Assembly (NCBI RefSeq): GCF_003664585.1
Contig: NZ_RCHI01000002.1
Coordinates: 124,001 to 188,000 of the forward strand
Length of the DNA stretch: 64,000 nt
Direction: 5' to 3'
Source: Paenirhodobacter hankyongi
GTDB lineage: Bacteria > Pseudomonadota > Alphaproteobacteria > Rhodobacterales > Rhodobacteraceae
Made by a program: the position numbers and the translations under genes. Positions within the stretch are counted from its first letter, which is position 1; each line of letters opens with the position of its first letter. This document shows, one piece after another, positions 29,322 to 38,420 of the stretch. The notes under the pieces are model-generated. The model searched no databases. It was not told the origin of the DNA and was given only the letters and a program-made list of their open reading frames with translations.

Positions 29322-30065
29322 ATGGAAGCTGCGACGCAGACGATCGACCCGGCAGAAGTGGCCAAATTCGAGGCAATGGCCGCCGAATGGTGGGATCCGA
29401 ACGGCAAGTTCAAGCCGCTGCACATGCTCAACCCCTGCCGGCTCGACTATCTGGTGACGCAGATCGCCGCGCAGTTCGGCCGCGACCTGAAGGCGCCGCG
29501 CCCGTTTGACGGGCTGCGGCTGCTCGACATCGGCTGCGGCGGCGGGCTGCTGAGCGAGCCGATGGCGCGGCTTGGCGCGACCGTGATCGGCGCCGATGCC
29601 GCCGGCGGCAACATTCCGGTGGCGAAACTGCATGCGGAACAGTCGGGGCTGACGATCGACTATCGCCACTGCGCGGCCGAGGACCTGGCCGCGGCGGGCG
29701 AGCGCTTCGACGTGGTGCTGGCGATGGAGATCATCGAGCATGTCGCCGATCCGCAGGGCTTCGTGAACACCTGCGCCGAGCTGCTGGCGCCCGGCGGGCT
29801 GATGTTCTGCTCGACGATGAACCGCAATCCGAAAAGCTACATGATGGCGATCATCGGTGCCGAACGGGTGATGCGCTGGCTGCCGGTGGGCACGCATGAC
29901 TGGTCGAAATTCGTGACGCCCGACGAGCTTTACGCACTGATCCGCGGCGCGGAGCTCGATCCGGTCGACCGCAAGGGGATGGTGTTCAACCCGCTGTCCT
30001 GGCGCTGGTCGCTGTCGGACCGCGATCTGAGCGTGAATTACGTCACCGCAAGCGTGAAACGCTGA
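29322..30065 (+). CDS. ubiG: Ubiquinone biosynthesis O-methyltransferase
   Basis: A 247-residue SAM-dependent methyltransferase that performs both O-methylations in ubiquinone synthesis. Motifs: [20 protein letters not shown] at the N-terminus, motif [41 protein letters not shown], and the family segment [12 protein letters not shown]. The ATG at 29322 is favoured by GGAGGA just upstream and by normal family length; the ATG at 29307 is a possible alternative with its own GGAGG. It is divergent from pip and convergent with moaB across a repeat element. Confidence 0.93.
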   Translation: MEAATQTIDPAEVAKFEAMAAEWWDPNGKFKPLHMLNPCRLDYLVTQIAAQFGRDLKAPRPFDGLRLLDIGCGGGLLSEPMARLGATVIGADAAGGNIPVAKLHAEQSGLTIDYRHCAAEDLAAAGERFDVVLAMEIIEHVADPQGFVNTCAELLAPGGLMFCSTMNRNPKSYMMAIIGAERVMRWLPVGTHDWSKFVTPDELYALIRGAELDPVDRKGMVFNPLSWRWSLSDRDLSVNYVTASVKR

Positions 30066-30110
30066 ACCGGGGCGCTGCCCCGGACCCCGGGATATTTGGA
30101 GCAATCGGAA
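30066..30110 (+). repeat. Convergent-junction repeat, copy C
   Basis: CCGGGGCGCTGCCCCGG hairpin followed by ACCCCGGGATATTTGGAGCA, immediately after the ubiG stop. The tail matches the ATATTTGGAGCA form of the repeat tail. Confidence 0.65.
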
Positions 30111-30162
30111 GCGGGAAAGCGGCCCGCGCCTTCCGAGGGCGCGAAAGGCCCGTGACCGGCCG

Positions 30163-30699
30163 TCACTTCGCCTTCGGGCGGAACGCCGCGATCTTCGCGG
30201 GATCGGTTTCGATGAAGGCGGCGCCGATCAGGTCGAGGCAATAGGGCACGGCCGCGAAGACCGCATTCAGGCAAGTGGCGATCGCCGAGGGCTTGCCCGG
30301 AAGGGTGATGATCAGCGACTTGCCGGCGATGCCCGCCGACTGGCGCGACAGGATCGCCGTCGGCACCTCGAGCAGCGAGGCGCGGCGCATTTCCTCGCCA
30401 AAGCCAGCGAGTTCCTTCTCGATCACCTGCGCGACACCCTCGGGCGTCTCGTCGCGCGGCGCCGGGCCGGTGCCGCCGGTGACAAGGATCAGATCCGCCT
30501 CTTCCCCGACAAGCATGCGCAGCGTGTCGGCCACGCTCTCGCGCCCGTCGGGGATGATGTGGCGGGTGATGGCGAGGGGGGTGGTGACCACCTCCCGCAG
30601 CCAGGCCTCGCAGCCCGGGCCGCCCTTGTCCTCATACTCGCCGCGCGAGGCGCGGTCGGAGACGGTGACGATGGCGGCGCGGGGCTGCGAGTGGCTCAT
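30163..30699 (-). CDS. moaB: Molybdenum cofactor protein MoaB/Mog
   Basis: A 178-residue MoaB/Mog-like adenylyltransferase fold protein acting late in molybdopterin synthesis. The visible motif set includes [36 protein letters not shown] and [19 protein letters not shown], the last two being the MPT-binding loops. It is the downstream partner of argG, with an ATGA overlap at 30696-30699, so translation is coupled even though the pathways are unrelated. MoaB and Mog cannot be separated with certainty from sequence alone. Confidence 0.88.
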   Translation of the reverse strand: MSHSQPRAAIVTVSDRASRGEYEDKGGPGCEAWLREVVTTPLAITRHIIPDGRESVADTLRMLVGEEADLILVTGGTGPAPRDETPEGVAQVIEKELAGFGEEMRRASLLEVPTAILSRQSAGIAGKSLIITLPGKPSAIATCLNAVFAAVPYCLDLIGAAFIETDPAKIAAFRPKAK

Positions 30700-31925
30700 T
30701 TCTTCGCCACGCGGGCGTTGCGGGTCGCGATCAGCTTCAGCCGCAGCGCGTTCAGGTGGATGAAGCCTGCCGCGTCGCGCTGATCATAGGCGCCCGCGTC
30801 TTCCTCGAAGGTCACGTGCTTCTCGGAATAGAGCGAGTAGTCCGACCACCGCGCCACGGTCCGCGCCGAGCCCTTGTAGAGCTTCAGCTTCACCGTGCCG
30901 GTGACGTATTCCTGGGTCTTGTCGATCAGCGCCTGCAGCGCCTCGCGCTCGGGCGAGAACCAGAAGCCGTTGTAGATCAGCTCGGCGTAGCGCGGCATGA
31001 TCGAGTCCTTGAGGTGGCCCGCGCCGCTGTCCAGCGTGATCTGCTCGATGCCGCGGTGGGCCTCCAGCAGGATGGTGCCGCCGGGGGTTTCGTAGACGCC
31101 GCGCGACTTCATGCCGACGAAGCGGTTTTCCACGAAATCGAGCAGGCCGATGCCGTGCTTGCCGCCGAGCTCGTTGAGCTTGGTCAGGATCGTCGCGGGC
31201 GACATCTTCTCGCCGTTGATCGCGACCGCATCGCCCTTCTCGAAGGTCACCTCGATGAATTCGGGCTCGTTCGGGGCCTGTTCGACCGGCACGATGCGCT
31301 GCGCGACATAGTCGGGCGCCTCTTCGGCCGGGTTTTCCAGCACGGTGCCTTCCGACGAGGTGTGCAGCAGGTTCGCGTCGACCGAGAACGGCGCCTCGCC
31401 GCGCTTGTTCTTCGCGATCGGGATCTGGTTCTGTTCGGCGAATTCCAGAAGCTTGGTGCGCGAGGTCAGATCCCACAGCCGCCAGGGCGCGATCGTCTTG
31501 ATCGAGGGATCGAGCGCCGCGACGCCCAGCTCGAACCGGACCTGGTCGTTGCCCTTGCCAGTCGCGCCATGCGCCACCGCATCGGCGCCGGTGCGCTGCG
31601 CGATCTCGACCAGATGTTTCGAGATCAGCGGCCGCGCGATCGAGGTGCCGAGCAGGTAAAGCCCTTCATACTGCGCATTCGCCCGGAACATCGGGAAGAC
31701 GAAGTCGCGCACGAATTCCTCGCGCAGGTCGAGAATGTTGATGTTCTCTTCCTTGATGCCCAGCATCAGCGCCTTCTGCCGCGCGGGCTCCAGTTCTTCG
31801 CCCTGGCCGAGGTCGGCGGTGAAGGTCACCACCTCGCAGCCGTATTCGGTCTGCAGCCATTTCAGGATGATCGAGGTATCGAGGCCGCCCGAATAGGCGA
31901 GGACGACTTTCTTGGGCGCGGACAT
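30696..31925 (-). CDS. argG: Argininosuccinate synthase
   Basis: A 409-residue cytosolic enzyme that joins citrulline and aspartate using ATP. Motifs: the PP-loop [17 protein letters not shown] at the N-terminus, [32 protein letters not shown], and a C-terminal [13 protein letters not shown] region. The ATG at 31925 gives the standard N-terminus ([14 protein letters not shown]); the long upstream frame is non-coding. It is transcribed away from ilvA and is followed by moaB with overlap. argJ at 19.4 kb is in the same pathway but is not linked. Confidence 0.96.
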   Translation of the reverse strand: MSAPKKVVLAYSGGLDTSIILKWLQTEYGCEVVTFTADLGQGEELEPARQKALMLGIKEENINILDLREEFVRDFVFPMFRANAQYEGLYLLGTSIARPLISKHLVEIAQRTGADAVAHGATGKGNDQVRFELGVAALDPSIKTIAPWRLWDLTSRTKLLEFAEQNQIPIAKNKRGEAPFSVDANLLHTSSEGTVLENPAEEAPDYVAQRIVPVEQAPNEPEFIEVTFEKGDAVAINGEKMSPATILTKLNELGGKHGIGLLDFVENRFVGMKSRGVYETPGGTILLEAHRGIEQITLDSGAGHLKDSIMPRYAELIYNGFWFSPEREALQALIDKTQEYVTGTVKLKLYKGSARTVARWSDYSLYSEKHVTFEEDAGAYDQRDAAGFIHLNALRLKLIATRNARVAKK

Positions 31926-32073
31926 GGAGAGCCTCCGGATATGGTTTTGGCGCGGGATAGTGCGTTTTGCCCTGCATCTCAAGGCCTGCAAGCATGCAGG
32001 GGGGCGCGGAATTGTTCCCGACACAAAGGGAATCGGCTTGCCTGCCCGAAGTTTGCGCGCCACAGCTGGCGCC

Positions 32074-33321
32074 ATGACCCAGTTCGCCCTTTCCGCCCTC
32101 GCCGCCACCCGCGCCCTGCGCGCACTGTTCGAGCCGACCCCGCTGCAGCGCAACGACTTCCTGTCGAAGCGCCATGGCGCCGAGATCTGGCTCAAGCGCG
32201 AGGATCTGACGCCGGTGCGCAGCTACAAGCTGCGCGGCGCCTTCACCGCGATGCGCAAGCTGCGCGAACACGACCCCGAGGCGCGCCATTTCGTCTGTGC
32301 CTCGGCCGGCAACCACGCGCAGGGCATGGCCTTCGCCTGCCGTCACTTCGGGGTGAAGGGGACGATCTTCATGCCGGTGACGACGCCGCAGCAGAAGATC
32401 GACAAGACCCGCACCTTTGGTGGCGATGCGGTCGAGATCGTGCTGACGGGCGACTACTTCGACCAGACGCTGGCCGCCTCCAAGGCCTATTGCACCGATG
32501 TGCAGGCGCATTTCCTGGCCCCCTTCGACGATACGGACGTGATCGAGGGCCAGGCCTCGGTCGGGGTCGAGATCCTCGACCAGCTTGGCCGGGCGCCCGA
32601 TCTGGTGGTGCTGCCGGTGGGCGGCGGCGGGCTGGCGGCCGGGGTCACGGGCTATCTGCGCGCGACCGCGCCCGGCACCGATTTCCGCTTCGTCGAGCCC
32701 GCGGGCGGCGCCAGCCTGACCGCGGCCGTCGCGGCGGGCGAGCCGGTGACGCTGAAACAGGTGAACAGCTTCGTCGACGGCGCCGCGGTGGCGCGGATCG
32801 GCGCCCTGCCCTTTGCCGCACTCGACTGGGTCGCGCCCGAACAGATCCTGCGCGCGCCCGAGGACCGGATCTGCGTCACCATGCTCGAGATGCTGAACGT
32901 CGAGGGGATCGTTCTTGAGCCCGCCGGTGCGCTTGCCGTCGACGCCCTGCCCGAGCTTGGCCCCGAGATCCGCGGCAAGACCGTGGTCTGCGTCACCTCG
33001 GGCGGCAATTTCGACTTCGAGCGCCTGCCCGAGGTGAAGGAGCGCGCGCAGCGATTCTCGGGGCTGAAGAAGTATTTCATCCTGCGCATGCCGCAGCGCC
33101 CCGGCGCGCTGAAGGAATTCCTGCAGATGCTGGGCCCGGACGACGACATCGCCCGCTTCGAGTATCTGAAGAAATCGGCGCGCAACTTCGGCTCGGTGCT
33201 GATCGGGATCGAGACGAAACAGGCCGGGGCCTTTGCCGCGCTGACCGATCAGCTCGATGCGGCGGGCTTCACCTATCGCGACATCACCGATGACGAGGCG
33301 CTGGCCGAATTCCTGATCTGA
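32074..33321 (+). CDS. ilvA: Threonine dehydratase (threonine ammonia-lyase)
   Basis: A 415-residue PLP enzyme that deaminates threonine to 2-oxobutanoate, the first step of isoleucine synthesis. The PLP lysine is in [10 protein letters not shown], the substrate loop is SAGNHAQG, and the phosphate cradle is VGGGGLAAG; the C-terminus (about residues 330-415) is an ACT-like regulatory domain. The ATG at 32074 matches family start sites. The final 49 bases overlap the Hpt gene on the opposite strand. No leader peptide rich in branched-chain codons is visible. Confidence 0.93.
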   Translation: MTQFALSALAATRALRALFEPTPLQRNDFLSKRHGAEIWLKREDLTPVRSYKLRGAFTAMRKLREHDPEARHFVCASAGNHAQGMAFACRHFGVKGTIFMPVTTPQQKIDKTRTFGGDAVEIVLTGDYFDQTLAASKAYCTDVQAHFLAPFDDTDVIEGQASVGVEILDQLGRAPDLVVLPVGGGGLAAGVTGYLRATAPGTDFRFVEPAGGASLTAAVAAGEPVTLKQVNSFVDGAAVARIGALPFAALDWVAPEQILRAPEDRICVTMLEMLNVEGIVLEPAGALAVDALPELGPEIRGKTVVCVTSGGNFDFERLPEVKERAQRFSGLKKYFILRMPQRPGALKEFLQMLGPDDDIARFEYLKKSARNFGSVLIGIETKQAGAFAALTDQLDAAGFTYRDITDDEALAEFLI

Positions 33322-33653
33322 GCCTCGGGGCGGGACAGGAATTCCGCCGCGCGGGCCATGAAGGCCTGCTTCGAGCGGGCATAGCTTTCGCGCACCGCGC
33401 CGATCTCGACGCTGCCCCCCCGCCCCGCGGCACATTGCCTTTCGCCGTCCTGACACAGCGCACCGAATTCGCGGAAACCGAGATTCCACGCCGAGCCCTT
33501 GAGAAAATGCAGCTCGTCCTCGAGCTGCCCCGGGGCCTCGCCAAGCCGGGCGAGCGTGGTCTCGACCTCGTCGAGGAACAGATCGACCACCTCGGCGAAT
33601 TCCTCGGCGCCAACCTCCTCCCGCAACTCCGTCACCCGCTCCCAGTCAATCAT
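33273..33653 (-). CDS. Hpt (histidine phosphotransfer) domain protein
   Basis: A 126-residue stand-alone phosphotransfer protein. The family signature HFLKGSAWNLG places the phospho-accepting histidine at about residue 49 within a predicted four-helix bundle; the N-terminal helices (RVTELREEVGAEEFAEVVDL) are typical. It would pass phosphate between a hybrid kinase and a receiver. Its gene is divergent from the receiver-PP2C gene and overlaps the 3' end of ilvA by 49 bases. No histidine kinase is nearby. Position beside the receiver protein suggests, but does not prove, that they are partners. Confidence 0.85.
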   Translation of the reverse strand: MIDWERVTELREEVGAEEFAEVVDLFLDEVETTLARLGEAPGQLEDELHFLKGSAWNLGFREFGALCQDGERQCAAGRGGSVEIGAVRESYARSKQAFMARAAEFLSRPEAQIRNSASASSSVMSR

Positions 33654-33712
33654 CGCGCGCGCCTCCTCGGCATGTCTCCTGATGCGCAAGCTAGGCGGCA
33701 ATGCTTGCGGAA

Positions 33713-33746
33713 GGCTTAACCAGATCGATTCACCTGATCTTAAGCC
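33713..33746. promoter_or_regulatory. Inverted repeat between Hpt and REC-PP2C genes
   Basis: GGCTTAA at 33713 and TTAAGCC ending at 33746 flank inner AGATC/GATCT arms, forming an imperfect palindrome in the divergent promoter region. The TTAACC at its left arm resembles a CtrA half-site, but the full TTAA-N7-TTAA spacing is absent. Confidence 0.45.
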
Positions 33747-33767
33747 CGTCGCCGGACACTCCGAGCG

Positions 33768-35078
33768 ATGCAGATGGCCCTTGCCGAGAGTTCGAGTCAG
33801 ACGATGCTGCCCCAGCGCAGGTCCGCGCAAGACGCGGCCACCTTCCGCACGACCCGACGCGTCCTGGTTGTCGACGACAGCCGGATGCAGCGGCGCATCC
33901 TCTCGGCGCAGCTCACCCGCGCCGGCTATGAGGTGATCGAGGCGGGCTCTGCCGAGGAGGCGCTCGCGATCTGCACCGAGATCGAGCCTGACATCGTGCT
34001 GTCCGACTGGATGATGACCGGCATGACCGGCATCGAATTCTGTCGTCGCTTCCGCCAGATGGACCGTGCGAGCTATGGCTATTTTGTTCTTCTGACCTCG
34101 AAGAACGACAAGAACGACGTCAGTTACGGGCTGGAGAGCGGTGCCGACGACTATCTGTCGAAGCCGGTGAACGGCACCGAGCTGCGCGCCCGCCTTGCCG
34201 CGGGCGAGCGGATCCTGACGATGGAGCGCGAGCTGCAGGAGAAGAACCGCATGCTCTCCTCCACCCTGCGCGAGCTGCAGGGGCTCTATGATTCGGTCGA
34301 CCGCGACCTGACCGAGGCCTGCAAGCTGCAGCAGAGCCTGGTGAAGGAACGCTATCGTTCCTTCGGTTCGGCGCAGGTGTCGCTGATGCTGCATCCCTCG
34401 GGTCATGTCGGCGGCGATCTGGTCGGTTTCTTCCCGATCAACGCGCGCCGCGTCGGCCTCTACGGGATCGACGTCTCGGGCCACGGCATCACCTCGGCGC
34501 TGATGACGGCGCGGCTGTCGGGCTATCTGTCGGGCTCCTCTCCAGACCAGAACATCGCCCTGATCCAGACCGAATACGGCATCTACGACGCCCGCGACCC
34601 GGCCGAGCTGGCGGCCTTCCTGAACGCGCTCGTGCTGCAGGAAATGTCGACCGACAGCTATTTCACCCTGATCTATGCCGATGTCGACCTGATCTCGGGC
34701 CGGGTGGCGCTGGTGCAGGCGGGCCACCCCTACCCGGCGGTGCAGCGCAAGGGCGGCGAGATCGAGTTTCTCGGCACCGGCGGCATGCCGATCGGTCTGA
34801 TCGACGATGCGCAATACGAGACCATCACCACCCAGCTCAACCCGGGCGACCGGCTGCTTCTGGCCTCCGACGGCATCACCGAGGCCTCGAGCCAGCACGG
34901 CATGCTGCTGGCCGAGGAGGGGCTCGCGCGGATCATGCGCAGCTGCAGCGGCCTGCGCGGCCCCGCCTTCCTCGATGCCTTCTACTGGGATCTCGAGAAA
35001 TTCACCGGCGGGCAGCTGAGCGACGACGTCTCGGCGATCCTGTTCGAGTTCGACGGCTCCAAGCAGAACGCCGACTAG
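33768..35078 (+). CDS. Response regulator with C-terminal PP2C (SpoIIE/RsbU-type) phosphatase
   Basis: A 436-residue two-domain regulator. The receiver (about residues 30-150) has the acidic pair in RVLVVDDSRM, phospho-Asp at about 80 in IVLSDWMMTG, and the lysine in YLSKPVNG at about 132. A coiled-coil linker (RELQEKNRMLSSTLRELQGL) leads to a SpoIIE-like phosphatase with metal-binding GGDLVGFF, DVSGHGITSALM and LLASDGITEASS. It would dephosphorylate an anti-sigma-antagonist when its receiver is phosphorylated. The domain order is like RbaY of Rhodobacter capsulatus, whose partner-switching system affects gene transfer agent production; orthology is not tested. It ends in a shared CTAG with the NUDIX gene. 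Confidence 0.9.
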   Translation: MQMALAESSSQTMLPQRRSAQDAATFRTTRRVLVVDDSRMQRRILSAQLTRAGYEVIEAGSAEEALAICTEIEPDIVLSDWMMTGMTGIEFCRRFRQMDRASYGYFVLLTSKNDKNDVSYGLESGADDYLSKPVNGTELRARLAAGERILTMERELQEKNRMLSSTLRELQGLYDSVDRDLTEACKLQQSLVKERYRSFGSAQVSLMLHPSGHVGGDLVGFFPINARRVGLYGIDVSGHGITSALMTARLSGYLSGSSPDQNIALIQTEYGIYDARDPAELAAFLNALVLQEMSTDSYFTLIYADVDLISGRVALVQAGHPYPAVQRKGGEIEFLGTGGMPIGLIDDAQYETITTQLNPGDRLLLASDGITEASSQHGMLLAEEGLARIMRSCSGLRGPAFLDAFYWDLEKFTGGQLSDDVSAILFEFDGSKQNAD

Positions 35079-35521
35079 ACCGCGCCCCCGCGCAGCACCT
35101 GCGCCAGGAAATGCCGGTCGCCCGCGCTGGCAAGCAGGTCGATCGCCTCCTCGGGCGCCAGCCAGACGGCGCTGTGGCCCGGCTCGCTCGGCGGACCGCG
35201 GCGCAGCACCGGGCGTGCGAGGAATACGGTGCAGATCTTCTCGGCCCAGCGGTCGTATTCGGGCATGTAGGCGAAGCGGCGATAGGCGCCAAGCCGCCGC
35301 GCCGCGCCGATCGACCAGCCGGTTTCCTCGAACACCTCGCGGTGCAGCGCCTGCAGCGCGCCCTCGCCCGGGTCGATGCCGCCGCCCGGCAGCTGGAACT
35401 CGGGATGTGGCCGCGACTGATGGGTGATCAGCACCTGGCCCGCGCGCATCAGCACCGCATAGGCCCCCGGCCGTGGCCGATAGGCCTGCCCCCGCACGAT
35501 CGCCTCTCCAAACCGCCGCAT
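35075..35521 (-). CDS. NUDIX hydrolase
   Basis: A 148-residue NUDIX pyrophosphohydrolase of unknown substrate. The box is GGIDPGEGALQALHREVFEE followed by TGW, preceded by FQLPGG. The protein ends in short helices (EEAIDLLASAGDRHFLAQVL). It is divergent from hslO, sharing about 100 bases of promoter region, and convergent with the REC-PP2C gene through a four-base overlap. It is one of three MutT-like proteins in the window, together with 20833 and 36628. Confidence 0.85.
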   Translation of the reverse strand: MRRFGEAIVRGQAYRPRPGAYAVLMRAGQVLITHQSRPHPEFQLPGGGIDPGEGALQALHREVFEETGWSIGAARRLGAYRRFAYMPEYDRWAEKICTVFLARPVLRRGPPSEPGHSAVWLAPEEAIDLLASAGDRHFLAQVLRGGAV

Positions 35522-35544
35522 CCTGCCCTCCTGTGCTGCGCCCC

Positions 35545-35575
35545 CTTGGTCGAAAGGTTGCCGCGCCTATATAGG
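35545..35575 (+). promoter_or_regulatory. Heat-shock (RpoH-type) promoter of hslO
   Basis: CTTG at 35545-35548, a 17-base spacer and CCTATATAGG at 35566-35575 fit the alphaproteobacterial RpoH consensus at all defined positions, about 45 bases before the hslO ATG. It is the same design as the dnaK promoter. Confidence 0.7.
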
Positions 35576-35621
35576 CAGGATATGGCAGCCCAAGGGCTGA
35601 ACGAAAACCCCCGGGAAATAC

Positions 35622-36635
35622 ATGACCACGCTTTCGCAAATCGCATGGGACGATACCGTCCTGCCGTTCCAGCTCGACCGTTCCGACGTGCGCGGCCGCA
35701 TCGCGCGCCTTGACGGCGTGCTCGAGCAGGTGCTCGCACAGCACAATTACCCGCCGATGGTCGAGGCCCTGGTGGCCGAGGTCGCGCTGCTCACCGCGCT
35801 GATCGGCCAGACCATCAAGCTGCGCTGGAAACTCTCGATCCAGGTGCGCGGCAATGGCCCGATCCGCATCCTCGCCACCGATTACTACGGCCCCGGCGAG
35901 AATGGCGAACCCGCCCGTATCCGTGGCTGGGCGAGCTTCGATGCCGACCGGCTCGACCCCGACGCGCCGCCCTTCTCGCAGATTGGCGAGGGCTATTTCG
36001 CCATCCTGATCGACCAGGGCGAGGGCACGCTGCCCTATCAGGGCATCACGCCGCTTGACGGCGGCTCGCTGGCCGCCTGCGCCGAGACCTATTTCGCGCA
36101 GTCCGAACAGCTGCCCACCCGGTTCGAGCTGGCCTATGGCCGCTCGATCCTGCCCGGTCAGGGCGAGCGCTGGCGGGCGGGCGGCGTGATGCTGCAGATG
36201 ATGCCGGCCGTTGCCGGCGCCGCGCGCGAAGGCTCGGGCGAGGGTGGCCTGCTGCGCCACACCGACATCCTTGCGGGGGAAGAAGACGAGAACTGGGTGC
36301 GCACCAACGTGCTGCTCGACACCGTCGAGGACATGGAGCTGATCGGCCCGGGCGTCGAACTGACCGGCCTGCTGGTGCGGCTGTTCCACGAGGAAGTGCC
36401 GCGCGTCTTCGATCCGCAGCGGGTGGAGTTCGGCTGCACCTGCTCGGCCGAGCGGGTGCGCGACAGCCTGGCGATCTATTCCGCCAAGGACATCGGCCAC
36501 ATGACCACCGAAGACGGCAAGGTCACCGCCGATTGCCAGTTCTGCGGCGCGCACTACGAGTTCGACCCTGCCTCGCTCGGCTTCGAGGCGACGGTGAACC
36601 CCGACGGCACGCCGAAGGCGGCTGCCGATGAGTGA
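35622..36635 (+). CDS. hslO: Redox-regulated chaperone Hsp33
   Basis: A 337-residue cytosolic holdase activated by oxidation and heat. The N-terminal domain includes LLTALIGQTIKLRWKLSIQV and the conserved GVELTGLLVRLFHEE segment. The C-terminal redox switch has the CxC pair in FGCTCSAERV and the CxxC pair in ADCQFCGAHYEF, which together coordinate zinc in the reduced state. It overlaps nudL by eight bases, forming an hslO-nudL-cca operon. The RpoH-type promoter upstream fits its role. Confidence 0.93.
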   Translation: MTTLSQIAWDDTVLPFQLDRSDVRGRIARLDGVLEQVLAQHNYPPMVEALVAEVALLTALIGQTIKLRWKLSIQVRGNGPIRILATDYYGPGENGEPARIRGWASFDADRLDPDAPPFSQIGEGYFAILIDQGEGTLPYQGITPLDGGSLAACAETYFAQSEQLPTRFELAYGRSILPGQGERWRAGGVMLQMMPAVAGAAREGSGEGGLLRHTDILAGEEDENWVRTNVLLDTVEDMELIGPGVELTGLLVRLFHEEVPRVFDPQRVEFGCTCSAERVRDSLAIYSAKDIGHMTTEDGKVTADCQFCGAHYEFDPASLGFEATVNPDGTPKAAADE

Positions 36636-37224
36636 TGCGTTCGCCCCGGTTCTGGCCGCCCTGGCCCGCCCGGGGCGGCCCTCCTCGGATTACGACCTGA
36701 ACCCGGACGTCGTCCTGCCCGAGGGGCGCAAGCTGCGCCCGGCGGGGGTTCTGGTCGCGCTCGAGGAACACGAGGCGGGGCTGCGGCTGTGGCTGACCAA
36801 GCGCAGCTCGCATCTGCGCCACCACCCCGGCCAGATCGCCTTTCCGGGCGGCAAGGTCGAAAGCGGCGATCCGAGCGCAGCGATGGCCGCGCTGCGCGAG
36901 GCGCGCGAGGAAATCGCCCTGCCCCCCGAGAACGTCGAGATCCTCGGCACGCTCGATCCGCACGAGACCGTGACCGGCTTTCTCGTCACCCCGGTGATCG
37001 CCCGCGTCGCCCGCCCCTTCGTGCCGCAGGCCGAACCCGGCGAGGTCGAGGAAGTGTTCACCGTGCCCTTCGCCCATGTCGCCGACCCCGCGCGTTTCCG
37101 CATCGAGAAGCGGCGCTGGCGCGGCACCTGGCGCAGCTATTACGTCGCGCCCTTCGGCCCCTATTACATCTGGGGGGCAACCGCGCGGATCCTGCGCGCG
37201 CTGAGCGACCGGATGGCACCATGA
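36628..37224 (+). CDS. CoA pyrophosphatase (NUDIX)
   Basis: A 198-residue NUDIX hydrolase of the NudL/CoA pyrophosphatase type, which cleaves CoA or oxidised CoA into phosphopantetheine and 3',5'-ADP. The upstream motif LTKRSSHLRHHPGQIAFPGG is diagnostic of the CoAse subgroup; the NUDIX box follows directly (KVESGDPSAAMAALREAREE). It overlaps hslO by eight bases and cca by four (ATGA), so all three are probably translationally coupled. Confidence 0.9.
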   Translation: MSDAFAPVLAALARPGRPSSDYDLNPDVVLPEGRKLRPAGVLVALEEHEAGLRLWLTKRSSHLRHHPGQIAFPGGKVESGDPSAAMAALREAREEIALPPENVEILGTLDPHETVTGFLVTPVIARVARPFVPQAEPGEVEEVFTVPFAHVADPARFRIEKRRWRGTWRSYYVAPFGPYYIWGATARILRALSDRMAP

Positions 37225-38366
37225 GGCTGACCGGCGCCTGGATCGAGGCCGCGCATGTGCAGCGGGTTCTGGCGCTGCTCGAGGCGGGCGGGCATCTGGC
37301 CTTCCTGGTCGGCGGCTGCGTGCGCAACGCCGCCCTTGGCACGGCAGTCTCGGACATCGACATTTCCACCGACGCCCGGCCCGAGCGGGTCGTGGCGCTG
37401 GCCGAGGCGGCCGGGCTGCGCGCCGTGCCGACCGGGATCGAGCATGGCACGGTCACGGTGATCGCCGATCACGAGCCGCACGAGATCACCACCTTCCGCC
37501 GCGACATCGAGACCTTCGGCCGCCACGCCACCGTCGCCTTCTCGACCCGGATCGAGGAGGACGCGGCGCGGCGCGACTTCACGATGAACGCGCTCTACGC
37601 CCGCGCCGACGGCACCGTGCTCGACCCGCTGGGCGAGGGGCTGGCCGATCTGGCGGCGCGCCGGCTGCGCTTCGTCGGCGAACCCACGCAGCGCATCCGC
37701 GAGGATTACCTGCGCATCCTGCGCTTCTTCCGCTTCACCGCCTGGTATGGCGCGCCCGAAGAGGGCTTCGATGCCGAAGGGCTGGCCGCCTGCGCGATGC
37801 TCGCCGAGGGGATCGAGCGGCTCTCGCGCGAACGGGTCGGCCACGAGATGCGCAAGCTTCTGGGCGCCCCCGACCCCGCGCCCGCCATCGCCGCGATGGC
37901 CACGACCGGCATCCTGCCGCATGTGCTTCCGGGCGCCGATCCGGCCGGGCTCGCGCCGCTTGTTCACCTCGAGGCCGGGCTGCCCGCCGACCCGATCCGC
38001 CGGCTGGCGGTGCTGGGCGGCACCGATCCGGCCGAGCGGCTGCGGCTGTCGAAACCCGAGGCGCGGCGGCTCGAGCGGCTGCGCGAGGGCGCGCTCTCGG
38101 GCGAGGGGCCGGCGGTTCTGGGCTATCGGCTGGGCGCGCGCGACGGGTTGGATGCGGTGCTGATCCAGGCCGCGCTGACCGGCATGCCGCCCGCGGAAAC
38201 GAGCCGGAACAGGGTCGAATTCGGCGCCGCGCAGCGCTTCCCGGTGCAGGCCGCCGACCTGATGCCCGCACTTCAGGGCGCGGCGCTTGGCGCCCGTCTG
38301 AAGGAGCTCGAGGCGCGCTGGATCGCCTCGGGCTTTGCCCTCGACCGCGCCGCCCTTCTGGGCTGA
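37221..38366 (+). CDS. cca: CCA tRNA nucleotidyltransferase / poly(A) polymerase family protein
   Basis: A 381-residue class II nucleotidyltransferase that builds or repairs the 3' CCA of tRNAs. The head domain contains AFLVGGCVRNAALGTAVSDIDIST, where the GG and DxD residues bind the metal-nucleotide pair; TTFRRDIETFGRHATV and RRDFTMNALYA follow, then RIREDYLRILRFFRFTAWYG. No HD domain is obvious. The ATG at 37221 overlaps the nudL stop. Substrate specificity (CCA versus A addition) cannot be read directly, but no other candidate is in the window. Confidence 0.9.
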   Translation: MRLTGAWIEAAHVQRVLALLEAGGHLAFLVGGCVRNAALGTAVSDIDISTDARPERVVALAEAAGLRAVPTGIEHGTVTVIADHEPHEITTFRRDIETFGRHATVAFSTRIEEDAARRDFTMNALYARADGTVLDPLGEGLADLAARRLRFVGEPTQRIREDYLRILRFFRFTAWYGAPEEGFDAEGLAACAMLAEGIERLSRERVGHEMRKLLGAPDPAPAIAAMATTGILPHVLPGADPAGLAPLVHLEAGLPADPIRRLAVLGGTDPAERLRLSKPEARRLERLREGALSGEGPAVLGYRLGARDGLDAVLIQAALTGMPPAETSRNRVEFGAAQRFPVQAADLMPALQGAALGARLKELEARWIASGFALDRAALLG

Positions 38367-38420
38367 GCCCTTTCCCCCGGCCGCCCCGCCCCTATATTCG
38401 GCGGGCAGAAAGGGTTTTCG

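Noticed and set aside
31987-32002. CCTGCA-AGCA-TGCAGG palindrome between argG and ilvA
   Set aside because: Possible operator or hairpin but with no matching family motif; too short to call.
31926-32073. Branched-chain amino-acid attenuator before ilvA
   Set aside because: No leader peptide with Ile/Leu/Val codon runs and no terminator before ilvA.
33716-33743. CtrA binding site between Hpt and REC-PP2C
   Set aside because: TTAA elements are present but the spacing is not seven bases, so the full CtrA consensus is not met.
33654-36554. Extension of the Hpt frame far upstream, as one long minus-strand ORF
   Set aside because: The Hpt family start is the ATG at 33653; further upstream it is antisense to the REC-PP2C and hslO genes.
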